Source: Syntrophomonas sp. UBA5432
GTDB lineage: Bacteria; Bacillota; Syntrophomonadia; Syntrophomonadales; Syntrophomonadaceae
Direction of reading: 5' to 3'
DNA: 12,687 bases
NCBI GenBank assembly: GCA_002424365.1
Contig: DIRQ01000049.1
Location: forward strand, 1 to 12,687
The notes beneath the pieces are model-generated. The model was not told the origin of the DNA. It worked only from the letters and a program-made list of their open reading frames with translations, and ran no database searches. Shown one piece after another: positions 1 to 8,497 of this stretch. Position numbers and translations under genes: made by a program. Every line of letters begins with the position of its first letter. The stretch's first letter is position 1.

Positions 1-494
1 AAATGGCTCTAAAAGTGGGTGTAGTATTCATAGTCATAGGAGTATTAGATTATATCTATCAGTGGTACGAATATGAGAAGTCCCTGAAAATGTCAAAATA
101 TGATGTAAAGCAGGAATATAAGCAGACAGAGGGAGACCCTCTAGTAAAATCGAGGCAGAGACAAATTCAAAGGGAGTTTGCCATGCGTAGGATGATGGCG
201 GAAGTACCTCAGGCTGATGTGGTAATAACTAATCCCACCCATTTTGCGGTGGCATTAAGATACAAGTATAAGGAAATGGATGCTCCGGTGGTTATCGCTC
301 GGGGTCAGGACTTTATAGCCCTTAAAATAAAAGAGATTGCCCGGGAAAACGGGGTAGTAGTAGTAGAAAACCCACTATTGGCTCGAACTCTTTACTACAG
401 TACCGAAATTGGGGATTTGATTCCAGAAGAATTATATCAGGCAGTGGCAGAAGTGCTTGCCTTTGTTTATAAACAAAAAAAGAGAGTTATTTAA
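1..494 (+). CDS. flhB: Flagellar export gate protein FlhB, C-terminal part (cut by left edge)
   Basis: FlhB is the membrane protein of the flagellar type III secretion gate that switches export from rod/hook to filament substrates. The frame is open to the left edge, and 163 residues are visible from the first complete codon at position 3. The family is usually about 350-380 residues, so roughly the first 200 residues with the other membrane helices lie outside. The ATG at position 3 is an internal methionine, not a start. Visible residues 1-22 are the last hydrophobic segment (ALKVGVVFIVIGVLDYIYQW). The cytoplasmic domain follows, with the export-switch motif E-x-K-x-S-x-x-D-V-K-x-E and, at visible residues 77-80 (bases 231-242), the autocleavage motif NPTH, which is cut between N and P. 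Two conserved C-terminal blocks follow: NPTHFAVALRY and ENPLLARTLY. flhA starts 16 bases downstream. A FliR-FlhB fusion, known in some clostridia, cannot be excluded because the N-terminus is missing. Confidence 0.97.
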   Translation, partial: MALKVGVVFIVIGVLDYIYQWYEYEKSLKMSKYDVKQEYKQTEGDPLVKSRQRQIQREFAMRRMMAEVPQADVVITNPTHFAVALRYKYKEMDAPVVIARGQDFIALKIKEIARENGVVVVENPLLARTLYYSTEIGDLIPEELYQAVAEVLAFVYKQKKRVI

Positions 495-510
495 AGCGGG
501 AGGATAGACA

Positions 511-2574
511 ATGGATGAGAGGGTCGGGTTGCTAAACAGATTAATGAAACGCAGCGACATATTAGTGGCTCTGCTCGTGGTAGCTATTGTCATGATGATG
601 ATAATACCGCTGAAACCGTCTTTACTGGATATTTTACTTACTTTTAATATTAGTTTTGCCCTGGTTATATTAATGGTATCTATGTTTAATACTGATCCCC
701 TGGATTTTTCAGTTTTTCCTTCACTACTGCTGGTAATGACTCTTTTCAGGCTTTCCCTTAATATTTCCTCTACCCGGTTAATTTTATTAAATGCAGAAGC
801 TGGTCAGGTTATTGCTTCTTTTGGTTCCTTCGTAATTGGAGGTAATACCGTAGTCGGAATGGTTATATTTTTAATTATAGTAATAATTCAATTTATAGTT
901 ATTACCCGGGGAGCGGAAAGGGTTTCTGAAGTAGCTGCCCGCTTTACCCTGGATGCAATGCCGGGCAAGCAGATGGCCATAGACGCAGATCTGAATGCTG
1001 GCTTAATAAATGAACAGGATGCTAGGGAGAGAAGGACTAAAATTGGGCAGGAAGCTGACTTTTATGGGGCTATGGATGGTGCCAGCAAGTTTGTTAAAGG
1101 AGATGCTATTGCTGGTATTATAATTATTATCATTAATATTGTGGGTGGTTTTATTATTGGTATGGCTCAGAAAGGCATGACTGCAGGTGAGGCCATGCAG
1201 ATATATACCATTCTTACGGTTGGTGATGGACTAGTTACCCAGATCCCTGCTCTGCTTATCTCCACAGCAACCGGTATAGTAGTTACCAGGAGTGCATCCA
1301 AGGCTAGTTTGGGGACTGAGCTGACCTCTCAGCTTTTAAATTACCCCAAAGCCCTAGGTCTGGCAGCCCTTATTCTTTTAGTACTAGGGAGCATTGGCTT
1401 GCCTCGCCTACCCATGTATTCATTAGCCGCCTTCTTTGGACTACTCTTTTTTACTTTCAGGACTTCCGCAGCTAAAACAGTTGAAGAAATTGATATGGAA
1501 GATGTGCATGAAGCAGAAGAGATAAAGAAACCCGAGAATGTAGTGGAGTTACTACAGGTGGAGAAAATGGAAATGGAACTCGGGTATGCTCTAATACCCC
1601 TGGTAGACTCCGAACAGGGGGGAGATCTGCTAGATCGTATTATAATGATAAGAAGACAGTGTGCGGTGGAAATGGGTTTTATTGTTCCACCAGTGCGCAT
1701 AAGAGACAATATGCAGCTGAAACCTAATTCTTATTTAATAAAAATAAAAGGCATAGAAATTGATTCGGGAGAGCTTCTACTAGATAACTACTTGGCTATT
1801 GGTCCAGACATTGAGCATGATAATGATATAATCGGGATAGATACCCTGGAACCAGCATTTAACCTGCCCGCTCGGTGGATAGACACAGCCGATAAAGATA
1901 GGGCGGAAATGAAAGGTTATACCGTGGTAGATCCTGCTTCAGTTCTGGCCACACATCTAACTGCTCTTATCAAGTCTCATGCTCATGAACTCCTAGGCCG
2001 GCAGGAGATACAAAATATTGTTAACTATATTAAGGAACAAAACTCGGCCGTAGTAGAAGAATTAATACCGGAATTGCTATCGCTGGGTGATTTACAGCGA
2101 GTTCTGGCCAACTTGCTTAAAGAACAGGTGTCTATTAGAGATATCATTACCATAATGGAAACCCTGGCTGATTACTCTAAACTTACTAAAGACGTTGACG
2201 TTTTAACGGAATACGTTCGCCAGGCTTTGAAACGTCAAATCAGCAAACAGTATTCTGGAGATAAGCAAACTATGAGTGTTTTAACCCTGGATCCAAGTTT
2301 AGAGGAAAAACTGCGCGAATCCATTCAGCACAGTGAATTTGGTTCTTATCTGGCCCTTGACCCCGATATAGCTCAACCCATGATTGACCGCTTATCGAGA
2401 CAGTACGAGGAATTAAGCCAGAAGGGAATAACGCCAATAGTCATCTGTGCCCCAATACTCAGGTTATATTTTAAACGATTGGTTGAACGCTTTATATCCA
2501 ATCTGGTTGTTCTTTCTTACAATGAGATTGATTCTAATATTAATGTTGAGGTCATAGGGATGGTGTCACCATGA
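511..2574 (+). CDS. flhA: Flagellar type III export gate protein FlhA
   Basis: FlhA is the large export-gate subunit. Its membrane part is thought to couple proton flow to secretion, and its cytosolic ring docks chaperone-substrate complexes. The 687 residues match the usual length of about 680-700. Residues 1-320 are strongly hydrophobic, with about eight membrane segments (for example 18-33, 39-58, 108-132, 200-218, 278-315). The FHIPEP family signature lies at residues 144-164 (RFTLDAMPGKQMAIDADLNAG), followed by the conserved loop DFYGAMDGASKFVKGDAIAG at 183-202. Within that loop D198 aligns, by motif position, with the aspartate implicated in proton coupling in Salmonella. An acidic linker (about 323-345) leads to the cytosolic domain (about 350-687). 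The ATG at 511 is preceded by a GGGAGG-type ribosome site at about 498-503. The stop overlaps the flhF start in an ATGA junction, suggesting translational coupling. Nothing looks broken. Confidence 0.98.
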   Translation: MDERVGLLNRLMKRSDILVALLVVAIVMMMIIPLKPSLLDILLTFNISFALVILMVSMFNTDPLDFSVFPSLLLVMTLFRLSLNISSTRLILLNAEAGQVIASFGSFVIGGNTVVGMVIFLIIVIIQFIVITRGAERVSEVAARFTLDAMPGKQMAIDADLNAGLINEQDARERRTKIGQEADFYGAMDGASKFVKGDAIAGIIIIIINIVGGFIIGMAQKGMTAGEAMQIYTILTVGDGLVTQIPALLISTATGIVVTRSASKASLGTELTSQLLNYPKALGLAALILLVLGSIGLPRLPMYSLAAFFGLLFFTFRTSAAKTVEEIDMEDVHEAEEIKKPENVVELLQVEKMEMELGYALIPLVDSEQGGDLLDRIIMIRRQCAVEMGFIVPPVRIRDNMQLKPNSYLIKIKGIEIDSGELLLDNYLAIGPDIEHDNDIIGIDTLEPAFNLPARWIDTADKDRAEMKGYTVVDPASVLATHLTALIKSHAHELLGRQEIQNIVNYIKEQNSAVVEELIPELLSLGDLQRVLANLLKEQVSIRDIITIMETLADYSKLTKDVDVLTEYVRQALKRQISKQYSGDKQTMSVLTLDPSLEEKLRESIQHSEFGSYLALDPDIAQPMIDRLSRQYEELSQKGITPIVICAPILRLYFKRLVERFISNLVVLSYNEIDSNINVEVIGMVSP

Positions 2575-3755
2575 AAATTAAAAAGTATGTGGCTCGGGAT
2601 TTTAAGACTGCTATACAAAAGGCCAAAGAAGAAATGGGCCGTGATGCTATAATTTTACATACCCGACAGGTGAAAAAAGGCGGTATTCTTGGTTTGCTTT
2701 ATCCTCCACGGGTAGAAATAACCGTGGTTGTAGACGATAAGCTACAGGTTAATACTGATCGACGCCGTTTAGGGAATACAACTAGCGAATCTGCAGTGGC
2801 TAAACCTGAGATGTCAGCTGGCCTTGATACTACTTCTACACTTGATAATAGTCAAAAAGCTTCCCATGAGGATGCAGTTCTCCAGGAAATACACAAAATG
2901 AAACACTTAATAACAGATATAAAATCTCGTATGCATGAAGTTGAAGTTATTAAAGGCGTACCCGAACAGGTACAACAGTTCTATGAAACTCTAATTAGTA
3001 ATAATGTAGACCGGGATATTGCTCTGAAAGTAGTTAACAGTGTTGCAAATCGTTTACCCAAGGATGGAATGAGTGACGATACCTGGGCCAGGGATGTTTG
3101 CCTGCATACTTTGCAGGAGGCAATTCAAAGGGTAGAGCCTATCCAAGTCAAATCAGAGCGCCAGGGGATGATAGTTTTTATGGTTGGACCTACTGGTGTT
3201 GGGAAAACCACTACTATTGCCAAATTGGCGGCCAATCTTACTTTTCTGGATAATAAAAACGTGGCCCTAATTACCTTGGACACTTATCGAGTATCAGCTG
3301 CTGACCAACTAAGAACTTTTGCAGAAATAATTGGTATTCCTATAAGTGTAGTATTTACTCCTAATGATATGATGCTGGCAATAGAGCAGTACCAGCAGAA
3401 AGATTTAATATTTGTTGATACTGCAGGGCGTAGTCCTTATAACTATGAGCAGATGGAGGAACTGCGAGAGTTTGTTGATATAGCCAAGCCCGATGAGATT
3501 ATTCTGGTTATGAGTGTTACCACCGACAACAATGACCTTATTAATATTTACGAGCGCTTCCAATCTATTGGAGTTGATAAACTTATTTTTACCAAGTTGG
3601 ATGAGACTTATAACTATGGAAGCATTTTAAACGCTCTTTATGAAATAAAGAAACCCATTGCTTATTTAACAACTGGTCAGAATGTTCCAGATGATATTGA
3701 AGTACCGGATTCTTTGCGTTTAGCTCAGATGCTCCTACGAAGGGATGAAGCCTAA
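2571..3755 (+). CDS. flhF: Flagellar biosynthesis GTPase FlhF (SRP family)
   Basis: FlhF is the third SRP-type GTPase beside Ffh and FtsY. It dimerises when GTP-bound at the membrane and marks where, and in some species how many, flagella form. The protein has 394 residues. An N-terminal basic B domain (1-130) begins MKIKKYVARDFKTAIQKAKE and contains the family block GRDAIILHTRQVKKGG; residues 65-105 are poorly conserved and Ser/Thr-rich. An N-type helical bundle (about 130-195) precedes the NG GTPase domain. G motifs are clear: P-loop GPTGVGKTT (206-214), DTYR (237-240), DTAGRSPYN (283-291), TKLDET (341-346) and closing GQNVPDDIE (369-377). The start lies in an ATGA overlap with flhA, with AGGGA at about 2556-2560 as ribosome site. 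The TAA overlaps the flhG start by one base. Pairing with flhG is the classic arrangement in which FlhG stimulates FlhF GTP hydrolysis. Confidence 0.98.
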   Translation: MKIKKYVARDFKTAIQKAKEEMGRDAIILHTRQVKKGGILGLLYPPRVEITVVVDDKLQVNTDRRRLGNTTSESAVAKPEMSAGLDTTSTLDNSQKASHEDAVLQEIHKMKHLITDIKSRMHEVEVIKGVPEQVQQFYETLISNNVDRDIALKVVNSVANRLPKDGMSDDTWARDVCLHTLQEAIQRVEPIQVKSERQGMIVFMVGPTGVGKTTTIAKLAANLTFLDNKNVALITLDTYRVSAADQLRTFAEIIGIPISVVFTPNDMMLAIEQYQQKDLIFVDTAGRSPYNYEQMEELREFVDIAKPDEIILVMSVTTDNNDLINIYERFQSIGVDKLIFTKLDETYNYGSILNALYEIKKPIAYLTTGQNVPDDIEVPDSLRLAQMLLRRDEA

Positions 3756-4651
3756 TGAACAATCAGGCTGATAAACTAAGACAGATGGCTTTGGATGTAA
3801 AAAATCAAATCGAAAAAGAGATGGCTCAGGAGTTCAAGCACACCCGGGTAATTGTAATTGCCAGTGGAAAAGGCGGAGTGGGTAAAAGCACCCTGGCTCT
3901 GAATATTTCTTTAAGTCTTTGCAACCGGGGTAAAAAAGTCATACTTATGGATGCTGACCTGGGCCTGGCGAATATTGACATAATGCTGGGTTTACTTCCT
4001 AAATATAATCTTCATCATATGATACAGGGAAAGAAGAACTTAAAAGATATTATTATCTCTGGCCCGGGAGGTCTGAGTATTATAGCTGGTGGCTCCGGAA
4101 TTACTGAGTTGGCTAATCTGGGAGATAATAGTCTAAAAAAATTGCTGGTAGAGCTAGGTAAACTTGATGGTGAATATGACTATATGATGATAGATACTGG
4201 AGCCGGTATATCTAAAAATGTTATATCCTTTTTGTTGTCAGCAAATGATATTATATTTGTGACCACCCCAGAACCAACTTCCATGACTGATGCTTATGGG
4301 ATGGTAAAAACCATTGCCAGGAAGTCAACGGATAAAACTTTTTACCTGATTGTAAATAGGGTAGTTGATAATATAGAAGGCATACTGGTGGCAGAGAAGT
4401 TTAAGCTGGTATGTGAAAAATTTTTGAACCTACATATTAATATTCTTGGATACGTAGTTAATGAACCATTAATAGGGGAAGGTATTAAGCGTCAGAGTGC
4501 ATTTATTGATATATTTCCCCGTAGCCAGGCAGCTAAAAACATTAATAATATTGCCAGTAATCTTATCAGTAGTAATGATAAAAGCTTTCCTAGAGATAGC
4601 AGTGGAGGAGGAATTAAACGCTTTTTTAAGAAAATCATAGGAATGGCTTAA
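3755..4651 (+). CDS. flhG: MinD-like ATPase FlhG, flagellar number/placement regulator
   Basis: FlhG (also YlxH, FleN or MinD2) is a membrane-associated ParA/MinD-type ATPase that activates the FlhF GTPase and limits flagellar number. The 298-residue protein has the deviant Walker A box KGGVGKST (39-46) with the signature lysine at K39, the switch I-like block DADLGLANID (66-75), and a Walker B region YMMIDTGAGIS (143-153). NRV at 201-203 and the C-terminal block PRSQAA at 255-260 also fit the family. Before the ATPase core, residues 3-9 (NQADKLR) resemble the DQAxxLR element that contacts FlhF in Bacillus and Geobacillus, with N in place of D. The tail (about 285-298, GGIKRFFKKIIGMA) is basic and amphipathic and probably forms the membrane-targeting helix seen in MinD/FlhG proteins. 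ATG at 3755 overlaps the flhF stop by one base (TAATG), with AGGGA at 3741-3745. Confidence 0.97.
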   Translation: MNNQADKLRQMALDVKNQIEKEMAQEFKHTRVIVIASGKGGVGKSTLALNISLSLCNRGKKVILMDADLGLANIDIMLGLLPKYNLHHMIQGKKNLKDIIISGPGGLSIIAGGSGITELANLGDNSLKKLLVELGKLDGEYDYMMIDTGAGISKNVISFLLSANDIIFVTTPEPTSMTDAYGMVKTIARKSTDKTFYLIVNRVVDNIEGILVAEKFKLVCEKFLNLHINILGYVVNEPLIGEGIKRQSAFIDIFPRSQAAKNINNIASNLISSNDKSFPRDSSGGGIKRFFKKIIGMA

Positions 4652-4673
4652 TAAGGAGTTGTAAGAGGTCAAG

Positions 4674-5327
4674 ATGAAACCTGACATATTAAAAATAAAT
4701 CAGTTGGTAGAAATAGAGCTCAACGAAGGTGATATAGCCGAATATCTACCTAGTAGAATAGAGGAAATCAAGGAGCAGTACTTATACATTTCCATGCCAA
4801 TGCGTAAAGGAAGTTATATACCTATGCGTATAGGGCAAGAAATTAGAATAATAATGTGCTATAAAAAAGCTACAGTTGGTTTCGTTACAGAGGTTGTTGG
4901 CCGCCGAAGGGAACCTATCCCCTGTCTTATTATTAATAAACCTGAGCATATTGTACCAGTTAATCAGAAAAGAGAATATGTTCGGCTAGATATTTCACTA
5001 CCAGTTCAGTTTAGGATTATTGATGAAAAAGATAATGCTGAGATTAAAGAGGGAATTACCATAGATATTAGTGCCGGGGGAGCACTATTTTATACCAAGA
5101 CCGAGGTAAACATAGGACAAAAGATGGAGATTAAAATGCAGCTTTCCCCCAAAAATACATTTTCTTGTTATGCTCATGCTATCAGGGTATTTAAAAAACG
5201 CGAACTGGAGAAAAACACCATTCAAGTTGCTGTAGAATTTGATGGTATTGATGAAGCTCATCGGGATAGAATTTTTAAGTTTATATTCAAAAAACAGCGG
5301 GAAAGGATTAAAAAGGGAATTACTTAG
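4674..5327 (+). CDS. YcgR-like PilZ-domain protein, probable c-di-GMP-responsive flagellar brake
   Basis: This 217-residue protein looks like the YcgR/YpfA (MotI/DgrA) family. Those proteins bind cyclic-di-GMP and slow or block flagellar rotation at the motor or stator. Residues 1-95 match the YcgR-type N-terminal domain in size and layout (a beta-rich region with LKINQLVEIEL near the start). Residues 97-212 form a PilZ domain. It has the c-di-GMP-binding RxxxR motif at R100-R104 in the context QKREYVRLDISLPVQF, and the second element DISAGG (131-136, the D/NxSxxG pattern). Both binding elements are intact, so ligand binding is expected. A ribosome site AAGAGG lies just before the ATG at 4674, with a second purine-rich stretch AAGGAG at 4653-4658. 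It sits 22 bases after flhG and 18 bases before cheB, inside the fla/che cluster. No gene at this place is present in the B. subtilis operon. Family call is firm; the effect on motility is inferred. Confidence 0.9.
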   Translation: MKPDILKINQLVEIELNEGDIAEYLPSRIEEIKEQYLYISMPMRKGSYIPMRIGQEIRIIMCYKKATVGFVTEVVGRRREPIPCLIINKPEHIVPVNQKREYVRLDISLPVQFRIIDEKDNAEIKEGITIDISAGGALFYTKTEVNIGQKMEIKMQLSPKNTFSCYAHAIRVFKKRELEKNTIQVAVEFDGIDEAHRDRIFKFIFKKQRERIKKGIT

Positions 5328-5345
5328 GCACAAAGGGGGTATTCA

Positions 5346-6419
5346 ATGGCAAAAATCAAAGTTCTGGTAGTAGATGATTCAGCGTTCATGCGTAAAATGA
5401 TATCTGATATTATTAACAGCTCTCCGGAACTGGAGGTTATTGCTAAGGCTCGAGATGGTAAAGATGCCATAAGTAAAACCAAAGAGCTTCAGCCTGATGT
5501 TATTACCATGGACATTGAAATGCCTGAAATGGACGGACTAACTGCTCTTAAAAACATTATGAAAGAAACTCCCGTACCGGTTATCATGCTCAGTAGTTTA
5601 ACCAGCCAGGGTGCTGAACAGACGTTACGGGCATTACAATTAGGAGCTGTGGATTTTATAACTAAACCCTCAGGTCAGATATCACTCGATATTGAGCAAG
5701 TAAGTGATGATATTATAAATAAAGTTAAAGCAGTAGCAGGTACTAAGCGGAAGTTAAGGAGTTTTTATAGTAGTACCGAAATACCAATACCTAGAAAAAC
5801 TACACCCACCAAAAAGGTAAATTCAAATGGAGATTTAAGGAAATTAGTTTTAATAGGTACATCTACTGGGGGGCCTAAAGCCTTGTACCAGGTTATTCCT
5901 GATTTACCTGCCAAGATTGATGCAGCTTTTTTGGTAGTTCAACATATGCCTCCGGGGTTTACCCGGTCCCTGGCTGAACGCCTGGATTCATTATCCGACA
6001 TCCGGGTGAAAGAGGCAGAACATGGTGAAAGAATAGTACCGGGGTGTGTTTACATAGCCCCTGGGGATTATCACATGAGGGTTAATGTTCAAGGTAGGGA
6101 CATGGCTACGGAATTTTATATCCGCCTGGACAAGTCTACACCTCGAGGGGGACTTCGTCCGGCAGTTGATGTACTGTTGGAGTCTGTAGCGGAAAGTTCC
6201 TGGCTTCAAATACTTTGTGTGATTATGACCGGAATGGGATCTGACGGGGCAGCTGGAATTATTAAGTTAAAGGAAAGGGGTGCTCGCATTATTGCCGAAG
6301 ATCCCTCCACATGTGTAGTTTACGGTATGCCTAAAGCTGCTATAGAAACAGGTATGGTCGATAAAATCGTACCACTTCCTGATATAAGCAAGGAAATCTT
6401 AAAAACCCTGAAAAATTAG
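5346..6419 (+). CDS. cheB: Chemotaxis response regulator / protein-glutamate methylesterase CheB
   Basis: CheB removes methyl groups from chemoreceptor glutamates (and deamidates some glutamines), giving adaptation; its activity rises when CheA phosphorylates its receiver domain. It has 357 residues, normal for the family. The receiver domain (1-120) shows the acidic pair D10-D11, phospho-acceptor D56 in VITMDIEMPEMDG, the conserved switch serines near 83-84, and K107 in DFITKPSG. A linker of about 40 residues rich in K/R/T follows. The methylesterase domain (about 163-355) carries the catalytic triad by motif: S173 in GTSTGG, H200 in VVQHMPPGFT and D300 in MTGMGSDGA. The other conserved blocks IAPGDYHM and RPAVDVL are present. 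AAAGGGGG at 5332-5339 is the ribosome site for the ATG at 5346. No cheR, the opposing methyltransferase, lies in the window. Confidence 0.98.
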   Translation: MAKIKVLVVDDSAFMRKMISDIINSSPELEVIAKARDGKDAISKTKELQPDVITMDIEMPEMDGLTALKNIMKETPVPVIMLSSLTSQGAEQTLRALQLGAVDFITKPSGQISLDIEQVSDDIINKVKAVAGTKRKLRSFYSSTEIPIPRKTTPTKKVNSNGDLRKLVLIGTSTGGPKALYQVIPDLPAKIDAAFLVVQHMPPGFTRSLAERLDSLSDIRVKEAEHGERIVPGCVYIAPGDYHMRVNVQGRDMATEFYIRLDKSTPRGGLRPAVDVLLESVAESSWLQILCVIMTGMGSDGAAGIIKLKERGARIIAEDPSTCVVYGMPKAAIETGMVDKIVPLPDISKEILKTLKN

Positions 6420-6447
6420 GTTTGATTATTGACTATTAAGGAATTTT

Positions 6448-6456
6448 AGGAGGTGG
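6448..6456 (+). promoter_or_regulatory. Ribosome binding site deciding the cheA start
   Basis: AGGAGGTGG is a near-perfect complement of the 16S rRNA 3' end. From its GGAGG core the spacing is 4 bases to a TTG at 6458, 10 bases to an ATG at 6464 and 16 bases to an ATG at 6470. Spacing and codon preference favour ATG 6464. It lies in the widest gap of the cluster (6420-6463), where I find no convincing -35/-10 pair or SigD-type promoter. Confidence 0.75.
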
Positions 6457-6463
6457 TTTGCAA

Positions 6464-8485
6464 ATGAAAATGGATATGTCTCAATACCTGGATGTTTTTT
6501 TAGAGGAGAGTAAAGAACATTTAGGGAGTTTAAACCAGTGTCTGCTGGAACTGGAAAAGGACTCGGGTAATATTGATGCTCTGAATGAAATATTTCGAGC
6601 TGCCCATACCCTTAAAGGTATGTCTTCAACAATGGGTTTCGATGACGTGGCTGATCTCACTCATCATATGGAGAATGTATTATCAGATTTAAAGGAAGGT
6701 GTTTTACCAGTTAATTCCTCTGTAATTGATACAATATTTCAGTGTTTTGATAGACTGCAAATGATAATTGACAAAATTGAAGTAAATGGCTCTGGAACAA
6801 TGGATAATACTGATCTTATCAACATTCTTGAAAACATTAAAACTGGTAATTTTGAAGCTGCTGCTACTGTTGAACAAGAAATATCAACCCTAACCTCTAT
6901 TTCGACCGGGGGCGATAGCTCATACCAGGATTCTTTTGCTTTTAACGAATATGATATTACCGTGCTTAAAGAAGCAGTAAGCCGAAATTTTAAAATATAT
7001 AACATTAAAGTAGCTATAGATCAGGGGTGTTTAATGAAATCAGTTCGGGCTTTTATGGTTTTTAAAGCTGTAGAAGAAGATGGTGAAGTAATTAAATCTT
7101 TGCCTTCAGCCCAGGACCTTGATGAGGGCAAGTTCAAAAGTAATTTTGAGATTTTTGTAATCAGCACAGCTACTGCCCAAGATTTAGAAAAACGGCTGGG
7201 TAATATTTCTGAGACCAGTATTTTATACATACAGGAGATAAATGTTGAATCCCTTAATGCTCAATCAAATTCGAGAAGGAATAGTGATGATAATTCTAGT
7301 AAGCCTTCTTCAAATAATCCCGATAGTTCTCGTAGCCATAAGGTCAAACACACTGTTAGGGTAGATATTGATCGCTTGGATAATCTGATGAACCTGGTTG
7401 GAGAACTGGTAATGCATAAAGGACGGCTGGAGCAGATTGGTTTTAGCAATAATATTGATGAGCTAAATGAAACAATTGAACAAATAGACCGTATTAGCAC
7501 TGATTTACAATCTGTGGTAATGAAGGTTCGGATGGTTCCTATAGAGCAAGTGTTTAATCGGTTTCCCCGTATGGTTCGTGATTTAGCTCGAGATTTAAAC
7601 AAAGAAGTTGAATTTCTAATAGAAGGAAGAGAAACCGAACTGGACCGAACCGTTATTGACGAGATAGGTGATCCCCTGGTTCATCTACTTCGTAACGCTA
7701 TTGATCATGGCTTGGAATCCTCCCAGGAAAGACTTAGAAAAGGAAAATTGCAGAAAGGGACGGTTATACTTCGAGCCCGGCATGAAGGAAACAACGTTTA
7801 TATTGAAGTCGAGGATGATGGAGGAGGCATAGATACCGACGAGATAATTACAAAGGCGGTCGACAAAGGGATTTTAACTACTCGTGAGGCTGAGCAATTA
7901 AGCCGGGAAGAAGCGATTGAATTATTATTTAACCCAGGCTTTAGTACAGCTAACAACATAACTGATATTTCCGGTCGAGGAGTTGGGTTGGATGTTGTAA
8001 AAACCAAGATCGAATCACTCAGTGGAGAGATTTTTGTGGATTCTAAACCAGGACAAGGTACTCGTTTTAGAATTAAATTGCCACTAACTTTAGCTATTAT
8101 TCAGGCTCTTATGGTATCGGTACAGGATGAAATATATGCTATCCCACTTAGCTCCGTGGACGAAACTACCATGATAACTACCTCTGATATTAAAATGGTT
8201 CAAAATCAGGAGGTTATTATGCTAAGGGGTAGTGTACTACCTTTGTATAGATTGGGTGACCTCCTATCGGTACCAGGACAATCTCAAGTAGATGACATGT
8301 ACGTGGTTGTGGTTCGTAAAGCAGAAAGGCAAATTGGTTTAGTAGTAGATATTTTAATAGGACAACAGGAAATCGTAATTAAGTCTTTGGGCAGACTACT
8401 TGGGGGTATCCCTGGCTTAGCTGGTGCTATTGTTGCTGGTGACGGCCACGTAAGATTAATACTTGATATAACAACACTTTTCTAA
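6464..8485 (+). CDS. cheA: Chemotaxis histidine kinase CheA
   Basis: CheA is the cytoplasmic kinase of receptor arrays; it autophosphorylates and passes phosphate to CheY and CheB. From ATG 6464 it has 673 residues, close to the 672 of B. subtilis CheA; the frame extends two codons upstream to a TTG at 6458 that is too near the ribosome site. Domains: P1/HPt (about 5-125) with phospho-accepting H48 in RAAHTLKGMS; P2, the CheY/CheB docking domain (about 162-262); a Ser/Asn-rich linker (266-292); P3 dimerisation (about 295-360, VDIDRLDNLMNLVGELV); and the P4 ATP-binding domain (about 365-540). P4 has N box HLLRNAIDHG (407-416), G1 DDGGGID (451-457), F box LLFNPGFST (487-495) and G2 GRGVGLDVV (504-512). 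P5, the CheW-like regulatory domain, runs from about 542 to 673. All kinase motifs are intact. cheW begins 12 bases downstream. Confidence 0.98.
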   Translation: MKMDMSQYLDVFLEESKEHLGSLNQCLLELEKDSGNIDALNEIFRAAHTLKGMSSTMGFDDVADLTHHMENVLSDLKEGVLPVNSSVIDTIFQCFDRLQMIIDKIEVNGSGTMDNTDLINILENIKTGNFEAAATVEQEISTLTSISTGGDSSYQDSFAFNEYDITVLKEAVSRNFKIYNIKVAIDQGCLMKSVRAFMVFKAVEEDGEVIKSLPSAQDLDEGKFKSNFEIFVISTATAQDLEKRLGNISETSILYIQEINVESLNAQSNSRRNSDDNSSKPSSNNPDSSRSHKVKHTVRVDIDRLDNLMNLVGELVMHKGRLEQIGFSNNIDELNETIEQIDRISTDLQSVVMKVRMVPIEQVFNRFPRMVRDLARDLNKEVEFLIEGRETELDRTVIDEIGDPLVHLLRNAIDHGLESSQERLRKGKLQKGTVILRARHEGNNVYIEVEDDGGGIDTDEIITKAVDKGILTTREAEQLSREEAIELLFNPGFSTANNITDISGRGVGLDVVKTKIESLSGEIFVDSKPGQGTRFRIKLPLTLAIIQALMVSVQDEIYAIPLSSVDETTMITTSDIKMVQNQEVIMLRGSVLPLYRLGDLLSVPGQSQVDDMYVVVVRKAERQIGLVVDILIGQQEIVIKSLGRLLGGIPGLAGAIVAGDGHVRLILDITTLF

Positions 8486-8497
8486 GGGGGGGTATTA

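Noticed and set aside
3..494. A complete short FlhB-like protein (FlhX type, C-terminal domain only) starting at the ATG at position 3
   Set aside because: The frame is open to the window edge, there is no room for a ribosome site, and the sequence starts inside a membrane helix. Canonical placement before flhA indicates a full FlhB cut by the edge.
1341..1709. Minus-strand ORF of 122 residues inside flhA
   Set aside because: Ser/Ile-rich sequence without motifs, opposite the strongly conserved FlhA linker and cytosolic domain; a shadow frame.
6420..6457. Possible promoter with TTGACT near 6429 before cheA
   Set aside because: No -10 box lies at 16-18 bases; that position falls in the ribosome site. 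No SigD-type TAAA/GCCGATAT pair was found either. Read-through from cheB is more likely.
7261..7602. Minus-strand ORF of 113 residues inside cheA
   Set aside because: Opposite the P3/P4 coding region of CheA, Ser/Arg-rich, no ribosome site or family motif.
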